DNA of 64,000 nt, taken from positions 16,588-80,587 of the forward strand of contig NZ_JAHRHK010000011.1 of the NCBI RefSeq assembly GCF_021246465.1. The letters run 5' to 3'. Source of the DNA: Nocardioides sp. R-C-SC26 (GTDB lineage: Bacteria; Actinomycetota; Actinomycetes; Propionibacteriales; Nocardioidaceae). Below, one piece after another: positions 52,807 through 60,751 of the stretch (within the stretch, counting starts at the first letter, position 1; every line of letters begins with the position of its first letter). Both the position numbers and the translations under genes were made by a program. The notes beneath the pieces were generated by a model that was given only the letters and a program-made list of their open reading frames with translations, had not been told where the DNA came from and did not search any database.

Positions 52807-53883
52807 GAGGCTCGGCGCCCCGGGAGCGTCGTTCGGGCCGCCGGCGCGGGCCTCGGCGTGCGCGTCGATCTCGGCCGACAGACGGGCGCGGACGTCGTCG
52901 GGCGCGAAGGAGTAGCGGACGGCGGAGCGGGCGAGGTCGCTGACGCCGTCGGCGTCGAGGCGCAGCAGGTCGGCGGCGATCTCGTACTCGCGGTTCAACG
53001 TGGTGCCGAACATCGGCGGGTCGTCGGAGTTGATCGTCACCGGCACTCCGGCGGCCACGAGGGTCTCGAGCGGGTGCTCGGCCAGGCCCGGCACCGCGCG
53101 GGTGGCGACGTTGGACGAGGGGCACACCTCGAGCGGGATGTCGTGCTCGGCGAGGTGGGCCATCAGCGCGGGGTCGGATGCCGCGGAGATGCCGTGCCCG
53201 ATCCTCTCGGCGCCGAGCAGGCGGAGGGAGTCCCAGATGGTCTCGGGGCCGGTGGTCTCGCCGGCGTGGGGCACCGAGCGGAGCCCGGCTGCCCGGGCGC
53301 GCTCGAAGTGCGGCGCGAACTGCGGGCGCGGGACGCCGATCTCAGGACCGCCGAGTCCGAATCCGATCAGCGCGTCCGTGCGGTGATCCAGGGCGTAGCC
53401 GAGCGTGGCGTCGGCGGCGGGGATCCCCGACTCACCGGGGATGTCGTAGATCCAGCGCAGCACCACGCCGAAGTCCCGCTCAGCCGCGACACGTGCGTCC
53501 TCGATCGCCTCGGTGTAGGCCTCGATCGGCACACCGGCCAGCACCGAGGTGTACGGCGTGCAGGTCAGCTCGGCGTACCGGACCCGCTGCTCGGTGCCGA
53601 GGTCGCGCGCGATCTCGTAGGTGAGGTAGCGGACGTCGTCGGGCGTACGGATCAGCGCCACCACGGCCAGGTAGACCTCGATGAAGTGCGCGAAGTCGCG
53701 GAACTCGTAGAAGGACCGCAGACCCTCCGGGTCGGCCGGCACCGTCCCGGGGTGACGGGCGGCCAGCTCGCCGACCATCCGCATCGACGCCGACCCGACG
53801 TGGTGCACATGCAGCTCGGCCTTGGGCATCGTGGCGATGAACGCGGCGAGCGGGTGCGGGTCCGGAGCAGTCACGACGGTCAC
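52804..53883 (-). CDS. add: Adenosine deaminase family protein
   Basis: This 359-residue zinc enzyme of the ADA-like amidohydrolases deaminates adenosine (or adenine in related proteins) in purine salvage. Metal ligands are in ELHVHHVGS (His-x-His), SVPHAGET (His, catalytic Glu) and NSDDPPMFGT (Asp). The IGHGISAASDP block holds another catalytic His. The first motif, HVHHVGSAS, departs from the common HLHLEGSL but keeps both histidines, so activity should remain. Upstream of guaB3 by 9 bases on the same strand. The GTG at 53883 lies six bases after GAGACT, a weak leaderless -10. Confidence 0.9.
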   Translation of the reverse strand: MTVVTAPDPHPLAAFIATMPKAELHVHHVGSASMRMVGELAARHPGTVPADPEGLRSFYEFRDFAHFIEVYLAVVALIRTPDDVRYLTYEIARDLGTEQRVRYAELTCTPYTSVLAGVPIEAYTEAIEDARVAAERDFGVVLRWIYDIPGESGIPAADATLGYALDHRTDALIGFGLGGPEIGVPRPQFAPHFERARAAGLRSVPHAGETTGPETIWDSLRLLGAERIGHGISAASDPALMAHLAEHDIPLEVCPSSNVATRAVPGLAEHPLETLVAAGVPVTINSDDPPMFGTTLNREYEIAADLLRLDADGVSDLARSAVRYSFAPDDVRARLSAEIDAHAEARAGGPNDAPGAPSL

Positions 53884-53902
53884 CCTGCCAGTCTCACCCA
53901 GG

Positions 53903-54652
53903 TCACTGGACGGCGGCGACCAGGTTGTCGGCGACCTCCTCGTAGGTGCGTCCGTCGCGGAAGACCTGGCCGTCGAGCAGGATCGTGGGAGTCCCCGTGA
54001 CGCCGGCGGCGCCCGCCGCCTTCGTCGCGGCAGCGACGTCGTCGGCCCGCGCGTCGTCCTCGATGCCTGCGCGCACCTCGTCCTCGTCGGCGCCGGCCTC
54101 GACGGCCTTCTGCACCAGCCAGTCCGCGTCAGGGAAGGTCGTCTGGCTCTCCGACGGCTGGTCGGCGAAGAGGAGGTCGTGGAAGGCCTTGGCGACCTCG
54201 TCGCCTGCGGCGTCCTGCACCACGAAGAACGCGTTGAGCGCGTCCGCCGAGTAGGGCCCGAGGCGATCGAGCACCACCATCGGCCGGTACTCCAGGCGGA
54301 CCTTGCCCGCCTCGGCCAGAGCGGTGAGGCGCTCGCCCGCCGTCTGCTCGACGATGCCGCAGAGCGGGCAGAGGAAGTCCTCGTAGATCACGATGCTGTG
54401 CGGTGCGTCGGCGGAGCCGACGGCCAGGCTGTGGTCGCTCGACGCGGTGCCGCTCGCCGCGGCGTCCTCGATGGCGCCAGCGCTGTCGTTGGCGCGGTTG
54501 ATCAGGAACCCGCCTCCGACGAGGGCGGCGATCACCGCCACCACCGCGAGACCGGTGAGCAGGTTGCGACGCCGCTCACGCCGTCGGGCTGCCGCCTGCG
54601 CGGCAGCATGCCTCTCCGCTCGCTCCTGTGCCTTGGACCTGCTCACGCTCAT
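53903..54652 (-). CDS. Membrane-anchored DsbA-like thiol-disulfide oxidoreductase
   Basis: This 249-residue protein has an Arg/Ala-rich cytoplasmic start, one transmembrane helix (NLLTGLAVVAVIAALVGGGF) and an extracellular thioredoxin domain of the DsbA type with active site YEDFLCPLCG (CPLC). GVTGTPTILLDGQVF contains the conserved cis-Pro loop. It would introduce or rearrange disulfides in exported proteins. The MauE-like membrane protein encoded upstream overlaps it by four bases (ATGA) and probably transfers electrons to or from it. Secreted Cys-containing proteins in this window, such as the SGNH protein, are plausible clients. Confidence 0.9.
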   Translation of the reverse strand: MSVSRSKAQERAERHAAAQAAARRRERRRNLLTGLAVVAVIAALVGGGFLINRANDSAGAIEDAAASGTASSDHSLAVGSADAPHSIVIYEDFLCPLCGIVEQTAGERLTALAEAGKVRLEYRPMVVLDRLGPYSADALNAFFVVQDAAGDEVAKAFHDLLFADQPSESQTTFPDADWLVQKAVEAGADEDEVRAGIEDDARADDVAAATKAAGAAGVTGTPTILLDGQVFRDGRTYEEVADNLVAAVQ

Positions 54653-55188
54653 CGCTCGATCTCCTGCTGGTCGTCCTGGTCTGGGGTGAGTTCTGGGAGG
54701 TGCTCGCTGCCGTCGATGTCGGTCGGCTCAAGCGCGCGGTGTCGGAAGAGGACGCCGTCCAGCGCGAGACGTGAGCTCCCGACCGCGACCACGAACACGC
54801 TCATGGCGATCAGGCCTACGTCGCGCGCGATCTCCCACGGGTACTCCGCGGCTGCGTCCGGGTTGGGGCCGCCGTCGCCGAAGCACCCGCAGTCGATCTC
54901 CAGGCCCTGCGACCAGGCCCAGGAGATGCCGAACACGAAGGCGCCCAACAGCAGCGCGGAGAGGACCGCTGCCCCGCGCGTCATCACACCCAGCACGAGT
55001 GCGAGCCCGAGCACGACCTCGAGTGGGGGCAACAGGTAGCCGACCGGCTCGACCCACGCCCCCGGCAGCAGCTCGTAGGCTCGCACCGACTCGATGCTCG
55101 CGGCCGGGTCGGGCAGCTTCACCAGACCCGCGTAGAGCCACACCCCACCGACCACGAGTCGGGCCACCAGGGCCAGCCACTGCTTCAC
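54649..55188 (-). CDS. MauE/DoxX-like membrane protein
   Basis: From the GTG at 55188 this is 179 residues with four helices: WLALVARLVVGGVWLYAGLV, then PLEVVLGLALVLGVMTRGAA, then a third and fourth. The Cys pair in DCGCFGDGG after helix 3 is the redox motif of MauE-type proteins, which serve in disulfide metabolism and methylamine dehydrogenase maturation. The C-terminal tail is acidic. Its stop overlaps the DsbA-like gene, so the pair is a disulfide-handling unit in the membrane. The start is fixed by TAGGTT seven bases upstream. Confidence 0.86.
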   Translation of the reverse strand: MKQWLALVARLVVGGVWLYAGLVKLPDPAASIESVRAYELLPGAWVEPVGYLLPPLEVVLGLALVLGVMTRGAAVLSALLLGAFVFGISWAWSQGLEIDCGCFGDGGPNPDAAAEYPWEIARDVGLIAMSVFVVAVGSSRLALDGVLFRHRALEPTDIDGSEHLPELTPDQDDQQEIER

Positions 55189-55195
55189 GGATCCG

Positions 55196-55201
55196 AACCT
55201 A
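55196..55201 (-). promoter_or_regulatory. -10 box of leaderless mauE-dsbA promoter
   Basis: TAGGTT on the minus strand lies 7 bases from the GTG at 55188. Confidence 0.45.
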
Positions 55202-55252
55202 GATCGGTCCCCTGAGTCGAACCTGAGCGTCGTCGGCCGGCGCCGCACGCCG

Positions 55253-55258
55253 TAGGGT
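55253..55258 (+). promoter_or_regulatory. -10 box of leaderless orn promoter
   Basis: TAGGGT is followed after 8 bases by the orn GTG at 55267. It faces away from the MauE promoter 52 bp upstream. Confidence 0.45.
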
Positions 55259-55266
55259 GGCTCGGC

Positions 55267-55926
55267 GTGAGCGACCGTCTGGTGTGGATCGACTGCGAGA
55301 TGACCGGCCTCGACCTCGGCGCGGACGCGCTGATCGAGGTCGCGGCCCTGGTGACCGACTCCGAGCTCAACGTGCTCGGCGACGGCGTCGACGTGATCAT
55401 CAAGCCTCCCGCCGCAGCGCTCGACCAGATGATCGATTTCGTGCGGTCGATGCACGCCTCCTCGGGGCTGCTCGAGGAGCTCGAGCACGGCGTCAGCCTC
55501 GCCGAGGCCGAGCGGCAGGTACTGGACTACATCAGAGCCCACTGCCCGCCCGACAGCCGTCCGCCGCTGGCCGGCAACACCGTCGGCACCGACCGCAACT
55601 TCCTCGCGCGCGACATGCACGACCTCGACGCGTTCCTGCACTACCGGATCATCGACGTCTCCTCCATCAAGGAGTTGGCGAAGCGCTGGTACCCCAAGGC
55701 CTACTTCGCGGCTCCCGCCAAGCGCGGCAACCACCGCGCCCTGGCCGACATCCAGGAGAGCATCGAGGAGCTGCGCTACTACCGCGACGCCGTCTTCGTG
55801 CCCGCTCCCGGCCCGGACTCCGACACCGCACGGGCGCACGCCGCCCGGCACGGCGGAGCCCTCACCGGACTGTCCGAGGCCGGCGCCGCCGCTGCCGGCG
55901 ATACCGATTCAGCGCCCGGCGACTGA
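55267..55926 (+). CDS. orn: Oligoribonuclease
   Basis: Orn is a 3'-5' exonuclease that degrades 2-5 nt RNA fragments and pGpG, completing RNA turnover and cyclic-di-GMP breakdown. It is 219 residues. The DEDDh residues are visible: Asp9 and Glu11 in [11 protein letters not shown], Asp in [10 protein letters not shown], and His/Asp in [29 protein letters not shown] is a family hallmark. The C-terminal 35 residues are Ala-rich and disordered, an actinobacterial extension. The gene is immediately followed by tRNA-His. Confidence 0.96.
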   Translation: MSDRLVWIDCEMTGLDLGADALIEVAALVTDSELNVLGDGVDVIIKPPAAALDQMIDFVRSMHASSGLLEELEHGVSLAEAERQVLDYIRAHCPPDSRPPLAGNTVGTDRNFLARDMHDLDAFLHYRIIDVSSIKELAKRWYPKAYFAAPAKRGNHRALADIQESIEELRYYRDAVFVPAPGPDSDTARAHAARHGGALTGLSEAGAAAAGDTDSAPGD

Positions 55927-55932
55927 TCCGTC

Positions 55933-55938
55933 TACACT
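55933..55938 (+). promoter_or_regulatory. Possible -10 of the tRNA-His promoter
   Basis: TACACT lies just after the orn stop and 26 bases before the tRNA 5' end. No convincing -35 was seen; readthrough from orn is the alternative. Confidence 0.3.
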
Positions 55939-55964
55939 TCATCCGGCCCGTGTGACGGGTCATG

Positions 55965-56040
55965 GTGGGTATAGCTCAGCTGGTAGAGCGCCGCGTTGTG
56001 GTCGCGGATGTCGCGGGTTCGAGTCCCGTTACTCACCCCA
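55965..56040 (+). tRNA. tRNA-His (anticodon GTG), CCA encoded
   Basis: A 76-nt cloverleaf can be drawn. Acceptor stem GTGGGTA/TACTCAC has one G-T pair. The D arm has GCTCAGCTGGTAGAGC. The anticodon arm CCGCG/CGCGG presents loop TTGTGGT, with anticodon GTG. The T arm GCGGG-TTCGAGT-CCCGT is normal (one G-T pair). The discriminator is C73 with an encoded CCA. A genomic G at 55964 would provide the G-1 typical of tRNA-His. Confidence 0.96.
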
Positions 56041-56049
56041 CACGAGAGC

Positions 56050-56083
56050 AAGGCCCCGGTCCGCACACGCGAGCCGGGGCCTT
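56050..56083 (+). terminator. Rho-independent terminator after tRNA-His
   Basis: Perfect 10-bp arms AAGGCCCCGG (56050-56059) and CCGGGGCCTT (56074-56083) follow 9 bases after the tRNA, with TGGTCCT after. It also lies 6 bases past the iclR stop on the other strand and may serve both. Confidence 0.75.
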
Positions 56084-56089
56084 GGTCCT

Positions 56090-56836
56090 CTAGACCCGGG
56101 CTCCGGCAAGTCTCGACGCCTCGTCGACGCCGCTGCCCAACACACGTACCAGCGCCGGCAGGCGATCCTCGTCGTAGCGGAACTCGGGAACGGTGATGGT
56201 GATCGTCCCCCGGGCGTGCCCATCGGGTCCGAGGACGGGGCCCGCGATGCCGACGGCCCCGGCGATGCGCTGTCCGTGCGTGCAGACGTAGCCGTGCTCA
56301 CGCACGTGCTCCAACTGCTCTTCGACCTCGCGGCGTCGTGGGCGTGTCAGTGCGGCGAGGACGTCGTCGACCTGCTCGGTCGGACCGTAGGCGAGGGCCG
56401 CGAGACCACTGGCTCCGGTCGACATCGGACCCCACTCGTAGAGCGGGACGACGTAGCGCAGCGGGTGGTCGGCCTCGGTACCCGCCACGAACATCATCGC
56501 GCTCGTGCGCCAGTCGACGATGGACAGCACGGCGGCCTCCCCGGACCGCTCGGTGATGCGCTCCAGGACGGGCCGCACCAGGTCCGCGATGTTGTGCCGC
56601 CGGGTGATGTGGTGCGCGAGCCGCAACGAGGCGCCGGACAGGTCGAATCGCTTGGTGGCCTCGTCCTGCTCGACCAGGCCGCTCTCGCACAGCGCCGTGA
56701 GCGCGCGCAGACACGTGCTCGGGCTCAGCGCGAGTTCGCGTGCGAGCTCACGCACGCCCCAGTCTCGGTCGCTCTCGGCCATGAAGGTCAGCACGGCGAG
56801 CACCTTCGCCGCCGGATCTCTGCTCTCGGCTACCAC
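56090..56836 (-). CDS. IclR family transcriptional regulator
   Basis: This 248-residue regulator has an N-terminal winged helix-turn-helix (residues about 8-65: VLAVLTFMAESDRDWGVRELARELALSPSTCLRALTAL in pieces) and a C-terminal effector-binding domain (AVLSIVDWRTSAMMFVAGTE, GPMSTGASGLAALAY). IclR proteins bind aromatic or small acid effectors and often sit divergent from the operon they control, as here with the asparaginase operon. The GTG start follows TACGCT by six bases, so the mRNA is probably leaderless. Inverted repeats in the 162-bp intergenic gap are candidate operators. Confidence 0.92.
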   Translation of the reverse strand: MVAESRDPAAKVLAVLTFMAESDRDWGVRELARELALSPSTCLRALTALCESGLVEQDEATKRFDLSGASLRLAHHITRRHNIADLVRPVLERITERSGEAAVLSIVDWRTSAMMFVAGTEADHPLRYVVPLYEWGPMSTGASGLAALAYGPTEQVDDVLAALTRPRRREVEEQLEHVREHGYVCTHGQRIAGAVGIAGPVLGPDGHARGTITITVPEFRYDEDRLPALVRVLGSGVDEASRLAGARV

Positions 56837-56842
56837 GACGGC

Positions 56843-56848
56843 AGCGTA
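56843..56848 (-). promoter_or_regulatory. -10 box of leaderless iclR promoter
   Basis: TACGCT on the minus strand ends 6 bases before the GTG at 56836. Confidence 0.4.
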
Positions 56849-56930
56849 ACGCCGTGCCGCTCAAAGGAACTGAAATGAGCGTGAACGGAACGCCGAGCTG
56901 TTTCCAGTAGGTGAAATCTGGCGGAAACCC

Positions 56931-56991
56931 TTGACTGAACAAACGTTCGCGCAGTTCACTTCACGGACAGAGCGAACGATTGCGCAGGAGG
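56931..56991 (+). promoter_or_regulatory. Promoter/operator and ribosome-binding site of the catabolic operon
   Basis: TTGACT (56931-56936) is a good -35, but no strong -10 lies at normal distance, suggesting activator need. Nested inverted repeats follow: TGAAC (56936) with GTTCA (56954), and GAAC-AAAC-GTTC (56937-56948), plausible IclR sites. AGGAGG at 56986-56991 lies 7 bases before the asparaginase GTG, the best ribosome-binding site of the window. Confidence 0.45.
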
Positions 56992-56998
56992 TGCACAC

Positions 56999-57970
56999 GT
57001 GCGGGTGGCGGTAGTGGCGACAGGTGGGACGATCGCGTCCCGCCGCGACGCGAGAGGCGATCTGGTGCCGGTCGACGGCGCCGCCGAGCTCTTCGCGACG
57101 GTCCCGGTCGACCCGCAGATCCAGCTCGAGCACGTCGACCTGCCGCCGGTGCCGAGCTTCGCCACGCACCTCGACGACATGGTCGCCGTCGCGCTGCGGG
57201 CACGCTCGCTGATCGAGGACGGGTGCGCGGGCGTGATCATCACCCACGGCACCGACTCGATGGAGGAGATGGCGTTCATCGCCGCCCACCTCCTGCCGCT
57301 GGACGCGCCCGTCGTCCTGACCGGCTCCCAGCGACCTGCGGACGACCCGCAGTCCGACGCCCCGGCGAATCTGCGCGATGCGCTCGCCGCGGTCAGGGCG
57401 CGGATCCCGGTCTGCGTGGTGATGGACGGCATCGCCATCGCCGCCGTCGAGGCGCGCAAGGTGCACACGTCAGCACCGCACGCCTTCTCCGGCGGTGCCG
57501 GCGGAGCCATCGCCCTCATCGACGGCGAGCAGGTCGTGGCACTCGCCCGACCGCTGCGGGGCGGTACCTATGCGGACGTGACACCGGGCCCTCTCCCCCG
57601 CGTGGATGTGGTCGCCATGGGCGCCGGCACCGACAGCACCCATCTCGACGCGTCCGTGGCCGCCGGGGCCGCGGGTGTGGTGCTGGAAGCCTTCGGCCGC
57701 GGGAACGCCGCGCCCCCGATGGTCGAGTCGGTCGCGCACGCCGTCGACCAGGGCGTCGAGGTGCTGGTGAGCAGCCGAGTCGGCGCCGGGCTGGTCATGC
57801 CCCTCTACGGCGGCGGCGGGGGGGCCGATCTCGCTCGCGCCGGAGCGCAGTTCGCCGGCGACCTCACCCCCTCCCGGGCGCGGGTGGCCCTGAGCCTGGC
57901 GCTCGCACACCCCGAGCTGGGCCCGGCCGCCAAACAGGTCGAGCAGATCTGGCGCGGAGGCACCCGATGA
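56999..57970 (+). CDS. Asparaginase-family amidohydrolase
   Basis: This 323-residue protein of the L-asparaginase/glutaminase fold hydrolyses a side-chain amide to acid and ammonia. The first catalytic Thr is in VATGGTIASRR (near residue 10), and the second Thr-Asp pair is in ITHGTDSMEEMAF (near 84). LTGSQRPADDPQSDAPANLRDAL is typical (read as LTGSQRPADDP, then SDAPANLRDA). No signal peptide, so cytosolic. It leads an operon containing a cyclic-amidohydrolase-like gene and importer, so the true substrate may be a half-amide rather than asparagine. The next ATG overlaps its stop (ATGA). Confidence 0.88.
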   Translation: MRVAVVATGGTIASRRDARGDLVPVDGAAELFATVPVDPQIQLEHVDLPPVPSFATHLDDMVAVALRARSLIEDGCAGVIITHGTDSMEEMAFIAAHLLPLDAPVVLTGSQRPADDPQSDAPANLRDALAAVRARIPVCVVMDGIAIAAVEARKVHTSAPHAFSGGAGGAIALIDGEQVVALARPLRGGTYADVTPGPLPRVDVVAMGAGTDSTHLDASVAAGAAGVVLEAFGRGNAAPPMVESVAHAVDQGVEVLVSSRVGAGLVMPLYGGGGGADLARAGAQFAGDLTPSRARVALSLALAHPELGPAAKQVEQIWRGGTR

Positions 57971-58998
57971 GGACCCGCGTGGTGATGATGCGTGAACTCG
58001 GCGACGAGACCGTCCTGGTTCCCGAGGACGTCGACCTGCCCGACCCCGGTCCGGGCGAGGTGGTGCTCCGGGTGCTCGCTGTCTCCGTGAACCACCTCGA
58101 CCTCGAGCTGCGCGACGGCAGGTCACGGATGCCGCTGACGTTCCCCCACGTACTGGGCCGCGAGGTCGTCGGCGAGGTGGTCGAGACCGGGCCCGGTGCC
58201 GGCGGCTGGACGACGGGCGACCGCGTGGTGCTGCTCCCGCACGTCCCGTGCGGAGGCTGCCGTCACTGCCTGACGGGCTCGGCCAACATCTGCCTGAACG
58301 GATGGATGCCCGGGATCCACGGCTGGGGCGGCTACGCAGAGCACATGATCGCGCCCGCTCGCGGGCTGCTGCGAGCACCGGATCTCCCGGTCGAGACCAT
58401 CGCCGCCGTCCCGATCTCGTTCGGAACCGCGTGGCGGGCGCTGGAGTCGGTCGCTCGGATCACCCCGGGCGAATGGGTGCTCGTGGCAGGCGCCGGCGGC
58501 GCCCTCGGGCACGCCGCGGTGCAGGTGGCCGCGCTTGCCGGCGCCCGACCGATCGCGCTGGTCCGCGACGACAACAAGGCCGAGTTCGCGCGCTCCTGCG
58601 GGGCCGAGCACGTCGTGGTCACCGGGGAGACCGACTGGGTCGACCAGGTGCGCACGCTGACAGACCACCGTGGTGTCGATGCCGTCGTCGAGCACGTCGG
58701 TGGAGCGAGCTTCGAGGGCTGCCTGGCGGCCTTGGCGCCGCGCGGTCGACTCGTCGTCGCCGGCGGACACGGCGGCGAGCACCCCCGGATCGATGTGATC
58801 GAGACGTTCCGCAACGAATGGCAGGTTCTCGGCGTCCGCAGCCAACGTCCCGACGATGTCGAGCGCGTCCTGGGTCTGGTCGAGCAGGGCCGGCTGCGGC
58901 CCCATGTCGACAGCGTCCTCCCCCTGGAGCGGGCGGCCGAGGCACACCGACGGATCGAGAGTCGCCAGGCGACAGGAAAGGTGGTGCTGGTCCCGTGA
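57967..58998 (+). CDS. Zinc-type alcohol dehydrogenase / quinone-oxidoreductase-like MDR protein
   Basis: This 343-residue medium-chain dehydrogenase/reductase has a catalytic domain followed by a Rossmann fold. The structural zinc lobe is visible as HVPCGGCRHCLTGSANIC, with four Cys. The NADPH-binding motif is VAGAGGALGHAAVQVAALAG (near 176). The catalytic-zinc position looks atypical: NHLDLELRDG replaces the usual Cys, so a reductase or zinc-poor activity is possible. It likely oxidises or reduces an intermediate of the operon's pathway. The ATG overlaps the asparaginase stop and its stop overlaps the next GTG (GTGA). Confidence 0.87.
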   Translation: MRTRVVMMRELGDETVLVPEDVDLPDPGPGEVVLRVLAVSVNHLDLELRDGRSRMPLTFPHVLGREVVGEVVETGPGAGGWTTGDRVVLLPHVPCGGCRHCLTGSANICLNGWMPGIHGWGGYAEHMIAPARGLLRAPDLPVETIAAVPISFGTAWRALESVARITPGEWVLVAGAGGALGHAAVQVAALAGARPIALVRDDNKAEFARSCGAEHVVVTGETDWVDQVRTLTDHRGVDAVVEHVGGASFEGCLAALAPRGRLVVAGGHGGEHPRIDVIETFRNEWQVLGVRSQRPDDVERVLGLVEQGRLRPHVDSVLPLERAAEAHRRIESRQATGKVVLVP

Positions 58999-59957
58999 GC
59001 CAGCAGGACGAGACGGACACGGCGAGCCTGCCGACCGGCACCGAGCGCGACTTCGTCGGCTACGGCGCGGACATCCCGGCGATCCGGTGGCCCGGTGGCG
59101 CCAAGGTCGCGGTGAGTCTGTGCATGAACTACGAGGAGGGTGCCGAGCACAGCATCCTCGACGGGGACAGCCGCAACGAGTGGGTCGGCGAGATCTCCTA
59201 CACGCCGGCAGACGCGACTCGGCGCGACCTCAGCCAGGAGTCGGTCTACGAGTACGGCAGCCGCGCCGGCATCTGGCGGCTGATGCGGCTCTTCGATCGG
59301 ACGCAGGTCCCGGTGACGTTCTACGCAGCCGCCCAGGCCCTCGAGAGGAACCCGCAGGTCGCCGCCGCGATCGTGCCCGCAGGGCACGAGGTCTGCTCTC
59401 ACGGCCTGCGGTGGATCGAGCCCAGCACGCTGAGCGAGGAGCAGGAGCGCGACCATGTGCGCCGCGCGGTCGACAGCCTCGAACGGACGACCGGTGAGCG
59501 CCCGGTCGGCTGGTACTCCCGCTACGCGCCGTCCGAACACACCCGACGGATCCTGGTGGAGGAGGGCGGGTTCCTCTACGACTCCGACGCCTACAACGAC
59601 GACCTCCCCTACTGGACGCAGGTCGCGGAGCGCCGCCACCTCGTCGTGCCCTACACCCACACCTACAACGACGGCCGATTCGCGTTCAGCCCCGGCTACG
59701 GGCATCCCGGCCACTTCGTCGAGAACGTCCGTCGAGGCATCTCGTACCTCATCGAGGAGGGCGAGACCCATCCCAAGATGATCTCGATCGGTCTGCACGC
59801 CCGACTGGTCGGTCAAGCCGGGAGGGCCTCCGCCCTCGCCGAACTCATCGACTGGTGTCAGTCCACCGGTGACGTCTGGTTCGCCCGTCGACGCGACATC
59901 GCCGCGTGGTGGACCGAGCACTACTCCGACCTTCCCACCCTTGGAGGTGAGCGCTGA
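58995..59957 (+). CDS. PuuE-like polysaccharide-deacetylase-fold cyclic amidohydrolase
   Basis: This 320-residue protein has the NodB-type fold in the form found in PuuE allantoinase and cyclic imide hydrolase. CMNYEEGAEHSILDGD (near 35) corresponds to the NYEEGGE block of PuuE, and AGHEVCSHGLRWIEPSTLS (near 130) to GHEIASHGYRWID. RPVGWYSRYAPSEHTRRIL follows. These enzymes open ring amides, unlike sugar deacetylases. With an asparaginase-like enzyme two genes upstream, a ring-opening step followed by deamidation is a reasonable inference. True glycan deacetylase activity cannot be excluded. It overlaps both neighbours. Confidence 0.85.
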   Translation: MSQQDETDTASLPTGTERDFVGYGADIPAIRWPGGAKVAVSLCMNYEEGAEHSILDGDSRNEWVGEISYTPADATRRDLSQESVYEYGSRAGIWRLMRLFDRTQVPVTFYAAAQALERNPQVAAAIVPAGHEVCSHGLRWIEPSTLSEEQERDHVRRAVDSLERTTGERPVGWYSRYAPSEHTRRILVEEGGFLYDSDAYNDDLPYWTQVAERRHLVVPYTHTYNDGRFAFSPGYGHPGHFVENVRRGISYLIEEGETHPKMISIGLHARLVGQAGRASALAELIDWCQSTGDVWFARRRDIAAWWTEHYSDLPTLGGER

Positions 59958-60751
59958 TGCGCGTCGAGATCGACCAGATCAGCAAGTCCTATCGCATCCC
60001 GGACGCCGAACCACTCCGCGTCGTCGAGGGCCTGAGCGCGACGATCGAGGAGGGCGAGTTCGTCTGCATCATCGGCCCGAGCGGGTGCGGCAAGAGCACC
60101 CTGCTGGGGATGCTCGGCGGCCTCCACCCGCCCGACTCCGGCGCGGTCCGTTTCTCCGGGCGACGCACCGCGAGCGGCGAGATGACCTCGATCGTCTGGC
60201 AGGACTACGCGCTGATCCCGTGGCGCTCGATCGTGGACAACGTGGCGATCGCGCTGGAGCTGCGCGGCGTCCCGAAGCGCGAGCGACGCGACATCGCGAT
60301 GGAGCACCTGAAGACGATGGGGATCGAGGCCTTCGCCAAGTCCAGGCCCCAGCAGCTCTCCGGCGGTATGCGCCAACGTGCCGGCATCGCCCGGGCGCTC
60401 GCCAGCGACCCGGAGGTGCTGCTGATGGACGAGCCCTTCGCCGCGGTGGATGCGCAGACGCGCACCCTGCTGCAGGAGGAGCTCCTCAGCGTGTGGGAGC
60501 GGCACCAGAAGACGGTCCTGTTCATCACCCACGGCATCGAGGAGGCGCTCCTGCTCGCGGACCGGGTGCTCGTGCTGAGCGGTCGGCCGACGCGGGTCGT
60601 GGAGGACCTGACCGTCCCGTTCGCCCGACCGCGCACCGCAGACGTGGTCCAGGATCCGCGGTTCGCCGAGCTCAAGACCCACCTGTGGGAGCGGTTGCGC
60701 GACGCCACCTTGGCGGCGGAGTGGGCCGAGGCCAAGGAGGTGTCGGCATGA
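59957..60751 (+). CDS. ABC importer ATPase, NitT/TauT type
   Basis: This 264-residue ATPase is of the nitrate/sulfonate/taurine importer class. Walker A is GPSGCGKSTLL (near 39), the Q-loop is IVWQDYALIPW, the signature is LSGGMRQRAGIARAL (near 135) and Walker B is VLLMDEPFAAVD. The switch His is in LFITHGIEEALLLADRV. It energises the permease encoded next, whose ATG overlaps its stop. Specificity lies in the binding protein. All motifs are intact. Confidence 0.94.
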   Translation: MRVEIDQISKSYRIPDAEPLRVVEGLSATIEEGEFVCIIGPSGCGKSTLLGMLGGLHPPDSGAVRFSGRRTASGEMTSIVWQDYALIPWRSIVDNVAIALELRGVPKRERRDIAMEHLKTMGIEAFAKSRPQQLSGGMRQRAGIARALASDPEVLLMDEPFAAVDAQTRTLLQEELLSVWERHQKTVLFITHGIEEALLLADRVLVLSGRPTRVVEDLTVPFARPRTADVVQDPRFAELKTHLWERLRDATLAAEWAEAKEVSA

